This document shows, piece by piece, positions 1 to 10,100 of a DNA stretch of 64,000 nt. This stretch comes from Bacteriovoracaceae bacterium. GTDB lineage: Bacteria > Bdellovibrionota > Bacteriovoracia > Bacteriovoracales > Bacteriovoracaceae. The DNA lies in contig JAMPXB010000008.1 of the NCBI GenBank assembly GCA_023701435.1, positions 62,001-126,000 on the forward strand, written 5' to 3'. Both the position numbers and the translations under genes were made by a program. The notes under the pieces are model-generated. The model had not been told where the DNA came from, searched no databases, and saw only the letters and a list, made by a program, of their open reading frames with translations. Within the stretch, counting starts at the first letter, position 1. Each line of letters starts with the position of its first letter.

Positions 1-896
1 GCGGCAACGTTTCTTACAAAAATCTGTAAGTGATCTTTTTGCAATCGAAGCAGATCCTGGCCATTTAGTTCAACACTCGTTCCAACATGGCCGGTGTCTT
101 TTTTCTTATCCGATAAAAGGAAAACACCAAAGCCCGGTAGCGTATGGACTACTGCTGATCCGCCATGAACTTCCACGAAAGGAAATTTTTCTGTTTTTCC
201 AAGATAAGGAAATTCCAGTTCATCACTCTTGGTAAGAACACCTGAGATAAAGTATGTGGACTTTCCTTCAGAAAGGTAATCAACGCTAAAAACCTGATCC
301 TTAAACAAGATAATGACTTCCACCGCTTGTTTAGAAGCTTCATATTTAAAGATCGGATAGAGTTCGGCTTGATCTTCAAATATATACTCTGAAAACTCGG
401 CTTTAGGATCGGAGGCCAGTGGATAGACAATTGATGGCATTTCTGAAGAAACTGCGGGAGCCGATTTAGGCAATTTCTTTGGTGCTACCGGAAGCTCCGG
501 CATCGGAGGCATCATTACCGATGCGGCACCACGGGCCGGTTCCAATGTATCGAGTACTGGAGGAAGTGCCTCTTCCGGCACATAGACTTGAAATTCAAAT
601 TCCACGTCCGCCAGGCGAAAGAAATCTCCCTCATGGATTTCTTTAACAATGACTTTATCATCATTAACAAAAGTTCCATTGGTTGAGTTCATATCATAAA
701 TGATGGCCCGGTCATCAAAGATTTCCAGAACGGCATGAACCGCTGAGACGGAATCATTATTTACAATCAGATCACAGCTTTCAGTTCTTCCTAAAAGGTG
801 TCTTCCCTTTCTAAATACTCCTCCCTTAATTCTGGAATGAGCTTTAGTCGGGCGGAGCTCGAACATCTTCGGCTGCTTGTTTTTTTCTAATTCCAC
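1..896 (-). CDS. FHA-domain protein, GltG/PglI-like gliding protein (partial, C-terminus off window)
   Basis: The reading frame runs off the left edge, so only about 298 N-terminal residues are visible. An FHA phosphothreonine-binding domain is clear at about residues 20-100: GRTESCD (36-41), SAVHA (50-54) and NGTFVND (72-78), the usual FHA loop residues. A proline-rich linker (about 115-145) leads into a second beta-rich domain. The start is a GTG at 896, nine bases after the previous stop, with GGGG six bases upstream; there is no signal peptide, so the N-terminus is cytoplasmic. It is the last visible gene of an operon of TPR and barrel proteins in the order of the Myxococcus gltD-E-F-G genes, where GltG (PglI) carries an N-terminal FHA domain and a TonB-like tail. 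The GltG assignment is inference from domain and gene order; the tail cannot be seen. Confidence 0.75.
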   Translation of the reverse strand, partial: MELEKNKQPKMFELRPTKAHSRIKGGVFRKGRHLLGRTESCDLIVNNDSVSAVHAVLEIFDDRAIIYDMNSTNGTFVNDDKVIVKEIHEGDFFRLADVEFEFQVYVPEEALPPVLDTLEPARGAASVMMPPMPELPVAPKKLPKSAPAVSSEMPSIVYPLASDPKAEFSEYIFEDQAELYPIFKYEASKQAVEVIILFKDQVFSVDYLSEGKSTYFISGVLTKSDELEFPYLGKTEKFPFVEVHGGSAVVHTLPGFGVFLLSDKKKDTGHVGTSVELNGQDLLRLQKDHLQIFVRNVA

Positions 897-905
897 TGCT
901 ATCCC

Positions 906-1157
906 CTAGCGAATGCCTTCAATGGCTTTTTTCATTTCTTTATTAAAGTTCTTACGTTCCGGAAGTTTATTGGCAAATTCCTTACGCATACGCGGAGAGA
1001 TGGAAATATCGCCAGGTGAACCGGCTTCACCTTCTACACCGATCTCTTCAAAATCAAATTTTTCGAATTTTTTATATTCATAGCGCACATCCGGAGTTTT
1101 CTGAGCAAAGGCGCTGGTCATGAATAAAAATGAAAGAGTGATAGTTAAAATTTTCAT
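906..1157 (-). CDS. small periplasmic protein, possibly GltF-like
   Basis: An 83-residue protein with a clean signal peptide cut after AFA at about residue 18, leaving a mature chain of about 65 hydrophilic, charged residues. No cysteine or membrane segment is present in the mature part. It overlaps the lipoprotein gene upstream by four bases (ATGA), so the two are probably translationally coupled, and the FHA gene follows after nine bases. In Myxococcus the gene between gltE and gltG is gltF; position alone suggests equivalence. I do not recognise a domain. Confidence is high that it is a gene and low on its function. Confidence 0.75.
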   Translation of the reverse strand: MKILTITLSFLFMTSAFAQKTPDVRYEYKKFEKFDFEEIGVEGEAGSPGDISISPRMRKEFANKLPERKNFNKEMKKAIEGIR

Positions 1158-2044
1158 TTTGCATCTCCTAACTGAGACTTAATCGAGGCATAGTACTGCT
1201 TTAGATCGGCGGTCTTTGGAGAATCAATCCTCTCAAAGACTTGCCCAGCCTCTTTTACTTGACCCAGTTTTTTCAGGGTAATGGCGAGGTTAAGACCAAT
1301 CTCAGCTCGGCGCCACTGGCTTTGTGGTATTTTCTGATAAAAGCTCAGAGCACGACCATAGTCTGAAAGTAAAAAATAAGACGATCCCACAGCATTTAAT
1401 AAATCAACGTCCTGTGGAGTTTCATTTAATAGACTCTGAAAAATAGGCAACGCAGATTCTGCCAGACCATAGGTCAAATAAAGCTTGGCGAGATTGTAGC
1501 GTGGAGTTTTAGAAAACTTACCCTGCTTTTGGGCACGCTCAAAAGCGACTAATGCTTTCTGATCCTGGCCCTGACGTGCATACATGACACCGATGTTATT
1601 CAAGGTTGGAACGTAATTTGGCTGAACTTCCAATGCCTTGTTATAAAAGAGCAGTGCTTTACGTGAGGAGCCCTGGTTTAAGTGACAGTTGGCCACTAAG
1701 TTCCAATAAGGAGCTACTTTTTGATAACGATCAAAGCTTTTGGCGGCGACAGCAAAGGCGCCATCGAAATCCCGGCGGGCACATCGTACTGAGATGTCCA
1801 CTAAAGGATCACCTGAAGTATTGATCTTACTGAGCTCATCATTTGACAAGCGATCAAGGGTTTCATCTTGCAGGGCCGGACTCAAGGCTGCCGCATTTCC
1901 TTGATAAAAATCCTGAATCTGTGAACTACTTAATGGTCTTTCTTTTTTAAAAGACTCATTGGGGATCACTTCAGTTTCTTTTGGCTTGTCTTTGGTAGAA
2001 GAACAAGCGGCTAGAAATATAAGGGGCAATATTAGTGATTTCAT
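1154..2044 (-). CDS. TPR lipoprotein, GltE/AglT-like
   Basis: A 296-residue protein with a lipobox (LAAC, Cys14) after a short hydrophobic N-terminus, so it is probably lipid-anchored. The rest is a run of tetratricopeptide repeats: the stretch around residues 110-270 shows repeated A-Y/F-A-P patterns such as ALLFYNKALEVQPNYVP and ALSFYQKIPQ. Size, lipobox and TPR content match AglT/GltE, the outer-membrane TPR lipoprotein of the Myxococcus gliding complex, and the gene sits between a large TPR gene and a tiny periplasmic gene as gltE does between gltD and gltF. It overlaps both neighbours by four bases. TPR lipoprotein is seen directly; the gliding role is inferred from context. Confidence 0.8.
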   Translation of the reverse strand: MKSLILPLIFLAACSSTKDKPKETEVIPNESFKKERPLSSSQIQDFYQGNAAALSPALQDETLDRLSNDELSKINTSGDPLVDISVRCARRDFDGAFAVAAKSFDRYQKVAPYWNLVANCHLNQGSSRKALLFYNKALEVQPNYVPTLNNIGVMYARQGQDQKALVAFERAQKQGKFSKTPRYNLAKLYLTYGLAESALPIFQSLLNETPQDVDLLNAVGSSYFLLSDYGRALSFYQKIPQSQWRRAEIGLNLAITLKKLGQVKEAGQVFERIDSPKTADLKQYYASIKSQLGDAK

Positions 2045-4911
2045 CGTCGTCCTCCTCTTTCCATGAGGACTGCTTCTTTTTGAGTAAAGAAGCGCTTAAA
2101 GCTCTCAAGGCCAGAGTAAAGTACAGAAAAATTTGAATAAGATAGGATCTTGTTTTGGTAAACCAGTTTTTTAATTTCAGTGCGCTGCTTATGGGCGTTC
2201 TGCAAAATCGGCTGATGAACTTCCGCCATCGCTTTTTGGAAGCTTGCCACATATTCAGGCGACTTCCCTTCTGGTGCAAAGGCCTTAAGCTCATTACCAA
2301 AACTCTCGTAGGCCTCAATCACATGCTTATAGGCTTCAACAATTCCTTTACCTGAACCAACTTTCTGAATGGCATTCACATCACTGGTCATCTGATCAAG
2401 GATTTGGAGCTTCTGTTTAACTGCATTATTGAAAGTGGCTTCCGGGAATTGCAATTCCACCTGGGCCAAGCGCTGTTTTTTATCCAGAACATTGGCCAGC
2501 ATTCTCTCTGCCATCAGGTCCAGCGCCTCCACTGGAACATCCAGTTTTTGAGTCTTCGCAAGGTTATAGTAGCGATCCTGCTTCTGATAAACTTCCTGGG
2601 CATCCTGAGCACTGCCAATGGCGACGTACTGTTTTCTTAAATCCTCAAAGGGAGCAATCAACTGAGGAAAGTTTTTTGAATTTTTTTCCAGATCAGCAAT
2701 GGTTTTCTCATAGGCTTCCCAACGCCCGGCCCGGGAGAGGTCTTTAAGAATTTCAAAAGAAACTTCAGAAAGGGCCACATCCGGAATATGACAGTTACGG
2801 CCAAACTCCTTGACCTCAATCGCCTTATCTAGGTCATTATTGGCAAGGGCGATAAAGACTGCGTTCTTATAGGCGACAACTTTATTCGACGAATTTTCCT
2901 GACACAGTTTTGCCAGCATACGGTAAGACAAATCTGAGGACTGAGAAAATTGCTGTCTTAAGAAAAGACCAGCAGCGATACTTAGAAAAGAATCAGCAAA
3001 TTTTGTGACATCAGAGATTTCCATGTCTTTCAGCGCGGTGACTGACCACTGATAACTTTTACTGGTGTCCCCTAGTTCATAATAAAGGGCCGCAAGATTA
3101 TAGGAAGCATTAACTTTTGCCTTCGGTGTACTTTCCGGGGATTCATAAATCTGATGATATCCCTTGAGGGCCAGACCTTTTTCACCTTTATCCAAAGACT
3201 GCTGAACGCCCTCGATTTGAATCTTGGTCATTAGGCTTCTTAAAGCAGTGGCATATTTAGTAGAGACTCGAAATTCACCGTTATTAATACGGGCAACGTA
3301 CTGTTTAACGGTGCCGTAATCTTTTTTCTTGCGATAATGCTCCATCACTTTGGCCAGCATCGCTTCCTGGGTCTTAAAATCCTCTGGGAAAGACTTGGCA
3401 AAATCAGTCATTGTTTTTTCAGAACCAGCAATGTCACCGGTATCATATTGAGAGTTAAATAGTTTCTCGAAAATAGATTTGGCGCGGGCCGATTTAGCGT
3501 CGACTGACAAATAGCGGGAATAAACGGGAACATAATATTGTTCAGCTACTTTCTTATTCAAGTCAGACTGACCAAGGGCAGACAACATCCCTTCCAGTGA
3601 CTGGGTCATGATCTTTTTATCGTTGGTGGCCTTAGCGCTATCAAAAGCTGTGACATAAAGGCCCAGCGATTTAGCAAAAGAATTGGCCGCGTAGGCTGTT
3701 TCCGCCTGGAAGAAAGTTTTCTCAGCTTTCTGTCCCGGCGCCAATTGGGCCGCTAGTTCAAAATAGGCCATGGCCTGGGTGGACTTCTGTTTTCTGACTT
3801 TAGGTACACTTTTATAAACAGGTGAAGTCGTTGCCTTCTGTAATTCAGCGGCTTGACGGTTCACATGAAAAGAAAGCTGGTCATACTGGCCTTTTTCTAG
3901 TGGCGACTTCTTGTGAATGGCAACCAGCTCTCTGGAAGCGGACAGGTGTTCTTCAATCTTATTGAATTTATCAAAGATATTCAGCTGTGCGAGGAGGATT
4001 TCATTCCGACGGCCTTGGTCTTTCTCAATTTTCTTGACCTGATCCAGAAGTTTCTCGGCTTGTTCAAAGCGTCCTTGAGCAACAATGGAATTGGCAATTC
4101 TGATGAACTGTTCAGTATAATTAAGCTTCTGACTTTCATAGAACCTGATGGCGTCATCAATTCGCTTGGCATCTACATAGAAAATTCCAATATCTCTTTC
4201 GACACTGGAGCGCATGTCTACATATTTACCGCTGCCACTTTTCTGGTGCACTTCCCGCATGAGGGAAATGGCCTTATCAAAATTTCTGATACGGTAATAT
4301 GACCAGGCCAGATTGAAAGCATCTTTAGTCCACCACTTCTCGTCTAGTTTACCGACCGAAGATTCATAAAGAGGGATCGCCTCATTATACTTCTTATCAT
4401 TGTAGTAATAATCGGCGAGGGCCAACTTGGACTTAGCAAGTGTCTTGGGGTCTCGAGAGGTACGTGAAGCGAGACTAAAATACTTTTCAGCATTCCCATC
4501 ATTCCCTAGTTCTTTATAGTTGTAGGCCAGGATGTAATAAACATCACCGATACTGTTGTATTTAGGAAAACGCTTGGCCACCACTAAGGCGGCGTCGTTG
4601 GCATCTTCGAATAACTTGGATGACCTTTTAAAGAAATCGTTTTTATTAACGGTCTTACGCTGCTCTACTGGAATGGCAAGGTACTGCTCATTTTCCATTT
4701 CACGGTAGAGGCGAGCCTTTTCCAGATTAAGTTCGGCCATTCTAAACAGGGTGTCCGGAGATTTAAAGTTCTGCTGTTTTGCCAGACGAGAAACTTCCGC
4801 CAATTCCTGATCGACAATCGCGATAATCTTCCTTCGACGATCGTCGACTGTAAGTCTGGCGGCCAGAACAGATTGAATAACTATCAGGAAGAGTAGAAAA
4901 AACTTTAACAT
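2041..4911 (-). CDS. large periplasmic TPR protein, GltD/AgmU-like
   Basis: A 956-residue protein with a signal peptide (hydrophobic residues 3-17, cut near VLAA). Nearly the whole chain is alpha-helical TPR-like repeats, for example around residues 125-230 (YYILAYNYKELGNDGNAEKY, LALADYYYNDKKYNEAIPLY) and again in the middle and C-terminal thirds. There is no membrane segment after the signal peptide. It overlaps the gene before it by seven bases and the lipoprotein gene after it by four. Myxococcus GltD (AgmU) is a periplasmic TPR protein encoded immediately before gltE, and this gene has the same place and architecture. Another large TPR scaffold is possible; the exact orthology is inferred. 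Confidence 0.8.
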   Translation of the reverse strand: MLKFFLLFLIVIQSVLAARLTVDDRRRKIIAIVDQELAEVSRLAKQQNFKSPDTLFRMAELNLEKARLYREMENEQYLAIPVEQRKTVNKNDFFKRSSKLFEDANDAALVVAKRFPKYNSIGDVYYILAYNYKELGNDGNAEKYFSLASRTSRDPKTLAKSKLALADYYYNDKKYNEAIPLYESSVGKLDEKWWTKDAFNLAWSYYRIRNFDKAISLMREVHQKSGSGKYVDMRSSVERDIGIFYVDAKRIDDAIRFYESQKLNYTEQFIRIANSIVAQGRFEQAEKLLDQVKKIEKDQGRRNEILLAQLNIFDKFNKIEEHLSASRELVAIHKKSPLEKGQYDQLSFHVNRQAAELQKATTSPVYKSVPKVRKQKSTQAMAYFELAAQLAPGQKAEKTFFQAETAYAANSFAKSLGLYVTAFDSAKATNDKKIMTQSLEGMLSALGQSDLNKKVAEQYYVPVYSRYLSVDAKSARAKSIFEKLFNSQYDTGDIAGSEKTMTDFAKSFPEDFKTQEAMLAKVMEHYRKKKDYGTVKQYVARINNGEFRVSTKYATALRSLMTKIQIEGVQQSLDKGEKGLALKGYHQIYESPESTPKAKVNASYNLAALYYELGDTSKSYQWSVTALKDMEISDVTKFADSFLSIAAGLFLRQQFSQSSDLSYRMLAKLCQENSSNKVVAYKNAVFIALANNDLDKAIEVKEFGRNCHIPDVALSEVSFEILKDLSRAGRWEAYEKTIADLEKNSKNFPQLIAPFEDLRKQYVAIGSAQDAQEVYQKQDRYYNLAKTQKLDVPVEALDLMAERMLANVLDKKQRLAQVELQFPEATFNNAVKQKLQILDQMTSDVNAIQKVGSGKGIVEAYKHVIEAYESFGNELKAFAPEGKSPEYVASFQKAMAEVHQPILQNAHKQRTEIKKLVYQNKILSYSNFSVLYSGLESFKRFFTQKEAVLMERGGRR

Positions 4912-6314
4912 TCAGACCTCAAAGCAAATACATAATCCCCAAGCTCATCTGCCCAGAACTCTCCATTGAAAGTCCAGAAATACTGCTTATCGTTTCTTTC
5001 AATGTATTTAACATCTCCACGTTTCTTTCCGGAAATCACATCTGATTGATAAAGACGCTCTTTTCTTTGGGCCAATACTTCCAGTTTGATGTAACTCATT
5101 CCCTGGAAAGCAGAATAAAGCTCTGCATATTTAGAGACCATACCGGCTCGAACATAGGCACCCAGAGTAGTACGATACTCATCAGCAAGTGTGCGGACGT
5201 TCTTGATCAAGCTAGCTCGCATACTGCCATTGGGCTTTTTTCTAAGCTCATTATATTCATTAAGGGAAGCCATGAGAGCACTTTTCATTTCAATATAGGC
5301 AGCATCTTTTCTTACTGTTTTCAAAATACTGTCAATTATTGCAAGAGGAGCGGGCTTATTCTCTTCATGATCGGCCATAAGATTGTAGTAATAACGATAA
5401 TCTTTTTTGCGGGTCAAAATGAAGTTTCGTAGGTCACGGGAAGGTTTTAGAAGCTCATTGTAAAAACCATCAACAGTTTTATTGGCATCTTCATAAAGAC
5501 ACAGCTTCATGTAAGCCAGAGCCGTCAACACCTCTACTTCAGGCTTAAAGATAAAATCAAAAACCGGAGCCTTGTATGAAATAAGTTTTCCTAAGGTGCG
5601 GTTGTAATTTTTTAAATAGTAACTGGTCCAGGCTTCTTCAAACAGGATCTCCGGCCAGATAAATGAGTCCTTGGAAATATCCAGGTAAGTAAGCTCTGAT
5701 TTTTTAAATTCATTATGAGCAAACTGAACGCGGGCGGCTCCGGCGATACAATAATCACGGTTGGTGGCCAGCTGGTCTTTCTGGGTCGTCGAATCAACCT
5801 TCCCCATTCTGCGTTCCGAAGCGTTTACACAATCTTTAAACTGGGTTTCTGCTTCCTTAGGGTTATTCAGATGAGAGTAAAGAGTTGCTTTAAGATTAGC
5901 GACAAAAGGATAGGCCGAATGATCAGCGCTGATATTTGAAAGTTCATTCAAAGCTTCCTGATGTTTACCTTTTTTGAAGAGCCGTTTTGCCAGAATATAC
6001 TTAATATTTCCGGAGCGGGATCTGCGGAGGATATCTTCTGGAAGTGATTCAAAAGTTTTAACACCGGTGTGATACAAAATAGTATCTAAGGTTTCTTCCA
6101 TTTCAGAATCAAGAGATTTATTGTTTTTAACAATGTAATCCTTCATCCAGGGAACCACGGAATAATAATATCCACCATCGACTAACTGAATGATGGTCCG
6201 GCGATATCCACTAAGTGAGATTGATCCCTTTCCAAAATTGCGATCGGCCGTCTCGTAAGACGACCAGGCAGTAGGAACAATTATCAGAGAGGCCAATAAA
6301 ATTTTCGAGAACAT
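4905..6314 (-). CDS. exported TPR protein, GltC-like
   Basis: A 469-residue protein with a signal peptide (cut near AWS, about residue 18). The middle is TPR-like (about 110-290) with pairs such as KRLFKKGKHQEALNELSN. The C-terminus ends in an aromatic segment (YFWTFNGEFWADELGDYVF) followed by a terminal cysteine; this tail recalls the C-terminus of gliding proteins of the GltC type as I remember them, which I could not check. It lies 15 bases after a beta-barrel gene and overlaps the next TPR gene, so it is in the same operon. In Myxococcus, gltC follows two outer-membrane barrel genes. The periplasmic TPR call is firm; GltC is tentative. Confidence 0.72.
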   Translation of the reverse strand: MFSKILLASLIIVPTAWSSYETADRNFGKGSISLSGYRRTIIQLVDGGYYYSVVPWMKDYIVKNNKSLDSEMEETLDTILYHTGVKTFESLPEDILRRSRSGNIKYILAKRLFKKGKHQEALNELSNISADHSAYPFVANLKATLYSHLNNPKEAETQFKDCVNASERRMGKVDSTTQKDQLATNRDYCIAGAARVQFAHNEFKKSELTYLDISKDSFIWPEILFEEAWTSYYLKNYNRTLGKLISYKAPVFDFIFKPEVEVLTALAYMKLCLYEDANKTVDGFYNELLKPSRDLRNFILTRKKDYRYYYNLMADHEENKPAPLAIIDSILKTVRKDAAYIEMKSALMASLNEYNELRKKPNGSMRASLIKNVRTLADEYRTTLGAYVRAGMVSKYAELYSAFQGMSYIKLEVLAQRKERLYQSDVISGKKRGDVKYIERNDKQYFWTFNGEFWADELGDYVFALRSEC

Positions 6315-6329
6315 CCGTGTTCTCCTTTC

Positions 6330-7043
6330 TTAAAATGCGTAGTTTAGACCAAGACCAACATCGTAGTTATTAAAGAGCTTGGTAGCTTTGCTGGTTTCCG
6401 ATGCTGCCTGAGTTTTTTTTGTTTTGTCAGCGCTGTAAGTTTGACCAGTTAAATCCAGACGTAAACTCCAACTCTCATTAATATAAAAACGAAAGCCCGT
6501 GTTCCACAAAGCTCCGATGACACTTTCAGAAGTCAATGAATCCTGATTGGGAGCCGTTGTATCAAACTTATTGCGATTATCTTTAGTGGTAATGCTTCCT
6601 ACTCCCAGACCAAACATCCAGTCAAAGTAGAAAACTTTATTGAAAGTATTAATCTTTGAATAGAACGGAGACCACATCACCATGGCCCCAACAAAACTAT
6701 CAATGTCACGATAGAAAGGAACTGTTCCCTGCTCTTTTACACCCTTAGCGGTGTCATTCTCTTCACTGGTATTTTTTCCATAGAGAAACTCGAGTCCCCA
6801 ATCTTCCGTGAAGAAATAGCCAGCACGAATAGTCCCGCCATAAGCATCCAGAAATTCCTGGCTAAGGTTATATCCAAGGGTTCCCCCGATATAAATGCTG
6901 CCGTCTTTACGAAACTTTCGATTCTGAAGAACGTAAATTTCCTTGTCATTATCGAGCCAGGAAAAGTTGTAGAGCGATTTTTCATTAGCATAGACAAGTG
7001 TACTCATGATGAGTGACACCAGGATGAGAGTAATCTTTTTCAT
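6330..7043 (-). CDS. outer-membrane beta-barrel protein (GltA/GltB/GltH type)
   Basis: About 237 residues with a signal peptide (cut near VYA) and a mature part of alternating hydrophobic/polar strands ending in an aromatic residue (GLGLNYAF), as expected for a small outer-membrane beta-barrel. Strand-like stretches include the region around GTIRAGYFFTEDWGLEFLYG and the last 60 residues. An upstream in-frame GTG at 7049 is an alternative start; I chose the ATG at 7043. It is the first gene of the operon, preceded by an inverted repeat at 7057-7087, and is followed 15 bases later by the TPR gene. Barrels of this kind belong to the Myxococcus Glt complex and are thought to sit in the outer membrane above the periplasmic TPR proteins. 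Confidence 0.75.
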   Translation of the reverse strand: MKKITLILVSLIMSTLVYANEKSLYNFSWLDNDKEIYVLQNRKFRKDGSIYIGGTLGYNLSQEFLDAYGGTIRAGYFFTEDWGLEFLYGKNTSEENDTAKGVKEQGTVPFYRDIDSFVGAMVMWSPFYSKINTFNKVFYFDWMFGLGVGSITTKDNRNKFDTTAPNQDSLTSESVIGALWNTGFRFYINESWSLRLDLTGQTYSADKTKKTQAASETSKATKLFNNYDVGLGLNYAF

Positions 7044-7056
7044 TTTCACTTCACTT

Positions 7057-7087
7057 GTTAGAACTATAGTCTTTATAAAATTCTAAC
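7057..7087. promoter_or_regulatory. inverted repeat in promoter region of the Glt-like operon
   Basis: Seven-base perfect arms GTTAGAA and TTCTAAC are separated by 17 bases. Read on the minus strand the spacer contains -10-like hexamers (TATAAA, TATAGT) just upstream of the operon's first start codon. The layout suits an operator or promoter element, but this was judged by eye only. Confidence 0.35.
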
Positions 7088-7116
7088 ATGCTCTGTAGGA
7101 CACGCAAGTATTCGGA

Positions 7117-10100
7117 TTAACGAGGGCAAATGCTACCGTAAGAACATTGAGCGCAATGATCAAGATTTACTTTCCAAGGCTCATTCTGAGAACGCCAAAT
7201 TGGGTATAAATCGGACTCACATTGAGTAAATGATACTGTCTTGGTCAGGATTTTTTTCTCATCCACAAAGCACAGGACCAACTCCACGTCGCAGTTTTTA
7301 GCAACCTTACCCAGCTCAAACAGAGCGTACGCATAGGTGGAGAGCTGCAACCAGTAGTGGTTGAGATTATCCTGAGTGATTCTCCCGGTTTTAAAGTCCC
7401 AAACCTGAGCTTTCTGATTTCCTTTAGGCATCAGGAGCAGATCAGGAATCCCTGAGATCATGAAATTAAAAAATTTGAATTTTATTTGTTTTTCAGCAAC
7501 GAGCTCAAAGTCCTCTGTCTTGTTCTTTAAAAGCTCCAGCGCCCACCCTACCGGTTCTTGTTGTTCACTTCCAAAACTCTCCCGCGGCACCACAAAGTTT
7601 CTTTCAATACCTTTGGCAATCTGAGCATGAATATAGGACCCGCGATCGGCCGAGGAGCGAATAACTACGGCCAGCTCCTCCTCTTCATCATCCTCTTCCT
7701 CTTTTTGAGGTGTCGGCTTTTCATCTGGTTCATTTAACTTGAGGATGTTGCCGAGATAGAATTTGCGGGGACAATCCAGTAAGGCATTTAAACGGGTCAC
7801 ACTGAGTTCGGCCGCAATGGCCAGCTCGCTGTTACCCTCACCCTTAGTGAATATTCCAACCGAGTCATGGAAAAATAACGGCAACTGCGGCAATGACTGT
7901 CCTGCAAGAATACTACGCCAGTCAAAATCAGGAACCTTATTGACCTCGACGGCCTCATTACTCATGCCCTGCTCTACCCATTTGGTAAGACCATCAATCC
8001 AGCTGTTCTTGGGAATGTTGAAAAGTTCTTTATTTAAATGAAAATCTACCCAAAAGAGCTTTTTCTTGGACCGCGTACAGGCCACATAAAACAAGCGCTT
8101 TGATTCAGAAAAACTTTTGTATTTAGCAAGTTCCTGTTCATAAGTGTAATAAGGAGACTCTTGCTTTTGGCGAAGAGAGAGATCCATATACCACTTAAAG
8201 CTTCCCGGTAGGTTTCCAAACAAAGGTCCATCCGAGCGCTCCCGACCATTGGTATAAATGCCTCCGAGATAAACATTTTCAAACTCAAGTCCTTTCGAAG
8301 CATGAGCGGTCATGATTTGCACCATGTGAGAATTCTCACCTGATCTTAAATCAAGACTTATCCGTTGATTTTCACCGCGGGTAAGCTGAATCATAATCGA
8401 CTCAGGATCCTGGTGATAGAGTTCTGCGATAATCTCCAGTACTTGCATGTTGATATCGGAGTTCTCATTGGTCAGGTGCAGGTGATGCAAGAACTTTCGA
8501 TAAGCTTCCAGTAGTCCCCAGTATCTTACATTGGAGTCAAATTCTTCCAGCGTTTGCGAAGAAACCACTATTCCTATATCCAAAACCTTGAGATAACTCT
8601 GCAGAATGAAGAGTGGGTACCGGTCTTTGGTCGCCTCGTTTGAATCAAACTGTCTTCGCAGTAAGCAGACAAACATCCCAATGACCGGATCATCTAAGAG
8701 ATCAATTTTAAACTGGGCGGTAAATCCCACTTTACGATTCATCAGAGCACGAATGAGGTCGGCACTGGGACGCAATTTACTGTAGAGGACCGTACAGACA
8801 TCTGCTGGATTCGCTTTTCTTTGAGCTTTAATCGAGTCGGCAATCAGATGGGCCTCAAGACGATTAATCGCCTCGTTTGAAAACTTATCTTCCTCTTCCT
8901 CTATTTCTAATTGGGCCGAAATAATTTCAATCGCCCCTTTGGCCCCTGAACGTTCCACATCCATGGGCACGTTCTGATCTTCAGGTGTCACGGAAAAAGG
9001 ATCATGTCCGTCAAAGTCCTGGCCCAAAGGCAGAATCGTTCTGAATAAGGAGTTGTTAAACTCTATGACTTCCGGCAGGGAGCGGTAGTTATTTGCCAGG
9101 GTTCGCACCTGAGGCACGAGTTCTCCGCAGTCCTGAAAAACGGAAAGTTCTCCTCCACGGAAGCCATAAATGGCCTGCTTGGCATCACCCACGCAGAACA
9201 GGCGGGAGTAATCCTCACCGATTAACTGCTGAATAATTTTAAATTGCAGGGCCGAGGTATCTTGAAATTCATCGACAATAAAGTAACTATAGGTTTTCTG
9301 GATTCTTTCCCGATCTTCTTTCTGCTCCAGTCCCATCGCCACAAAGTAAGCAATGTCTCCAAAAGTCATTCCCTGATTGGGGTCAAGTCCCTGGTCAATC
9401 CAGTTAAAAAGCTCCTGGCAGATATTTAACCAGGGAAGAATTTTAACTTCATAATGAGTATTGTAATCCCGGCACACGACATACCAGTCACGGGCCCAGT
9501 CACGAAGGGTCTTTAATCCCTCCATGGCAGTATCATGAGCAGGAGATTTTTTGCTGGCCGTTCTTTCCGGATTTAACCGTTTTCCATCAAAAAGCTTAAA
9601 ATAAATTTCGAGCTTTTCCACATGATCCACTTCCGGAAGTCCGCTTGCCTGAACTTCGCCGACGAACTTTTCAAAGGCACTTCGTTCAGATTCAGCTGGC
9701 AGGTCCAAGGAGCCGATTTTTAAAAGTGCTTCCGAGACATTGTTTAATTTAAACGAATGAGCGAGCACCATACCTATGGTATCAGGGTGAGCATCATCAA
9801 GTGAGAATCTCTTCCAGGACAGACGCAGTCCCGGATCATTAAAAATATTACTAAGCGCTTTCAGGAGATCTTTCTTCTCCCGGATAACTATGTCCAGAAT
9901 GTCGGGCGAAACTTTATCTGATCGTTTTTCAAACCATTTTAAAAGAAGCTCCTTAACCTGATCAATTCTTTCAGTGTCAAAGATGATTTTCGCTTCAGTA
10001 GATAGATGAGGAAAATATCCGGCAGTAATGAGCTTGCGGCAGAATCCATCGATGGTGGTAACCATCAACATGGGAATCGCCTCATTGGCCATTGCCCAGT

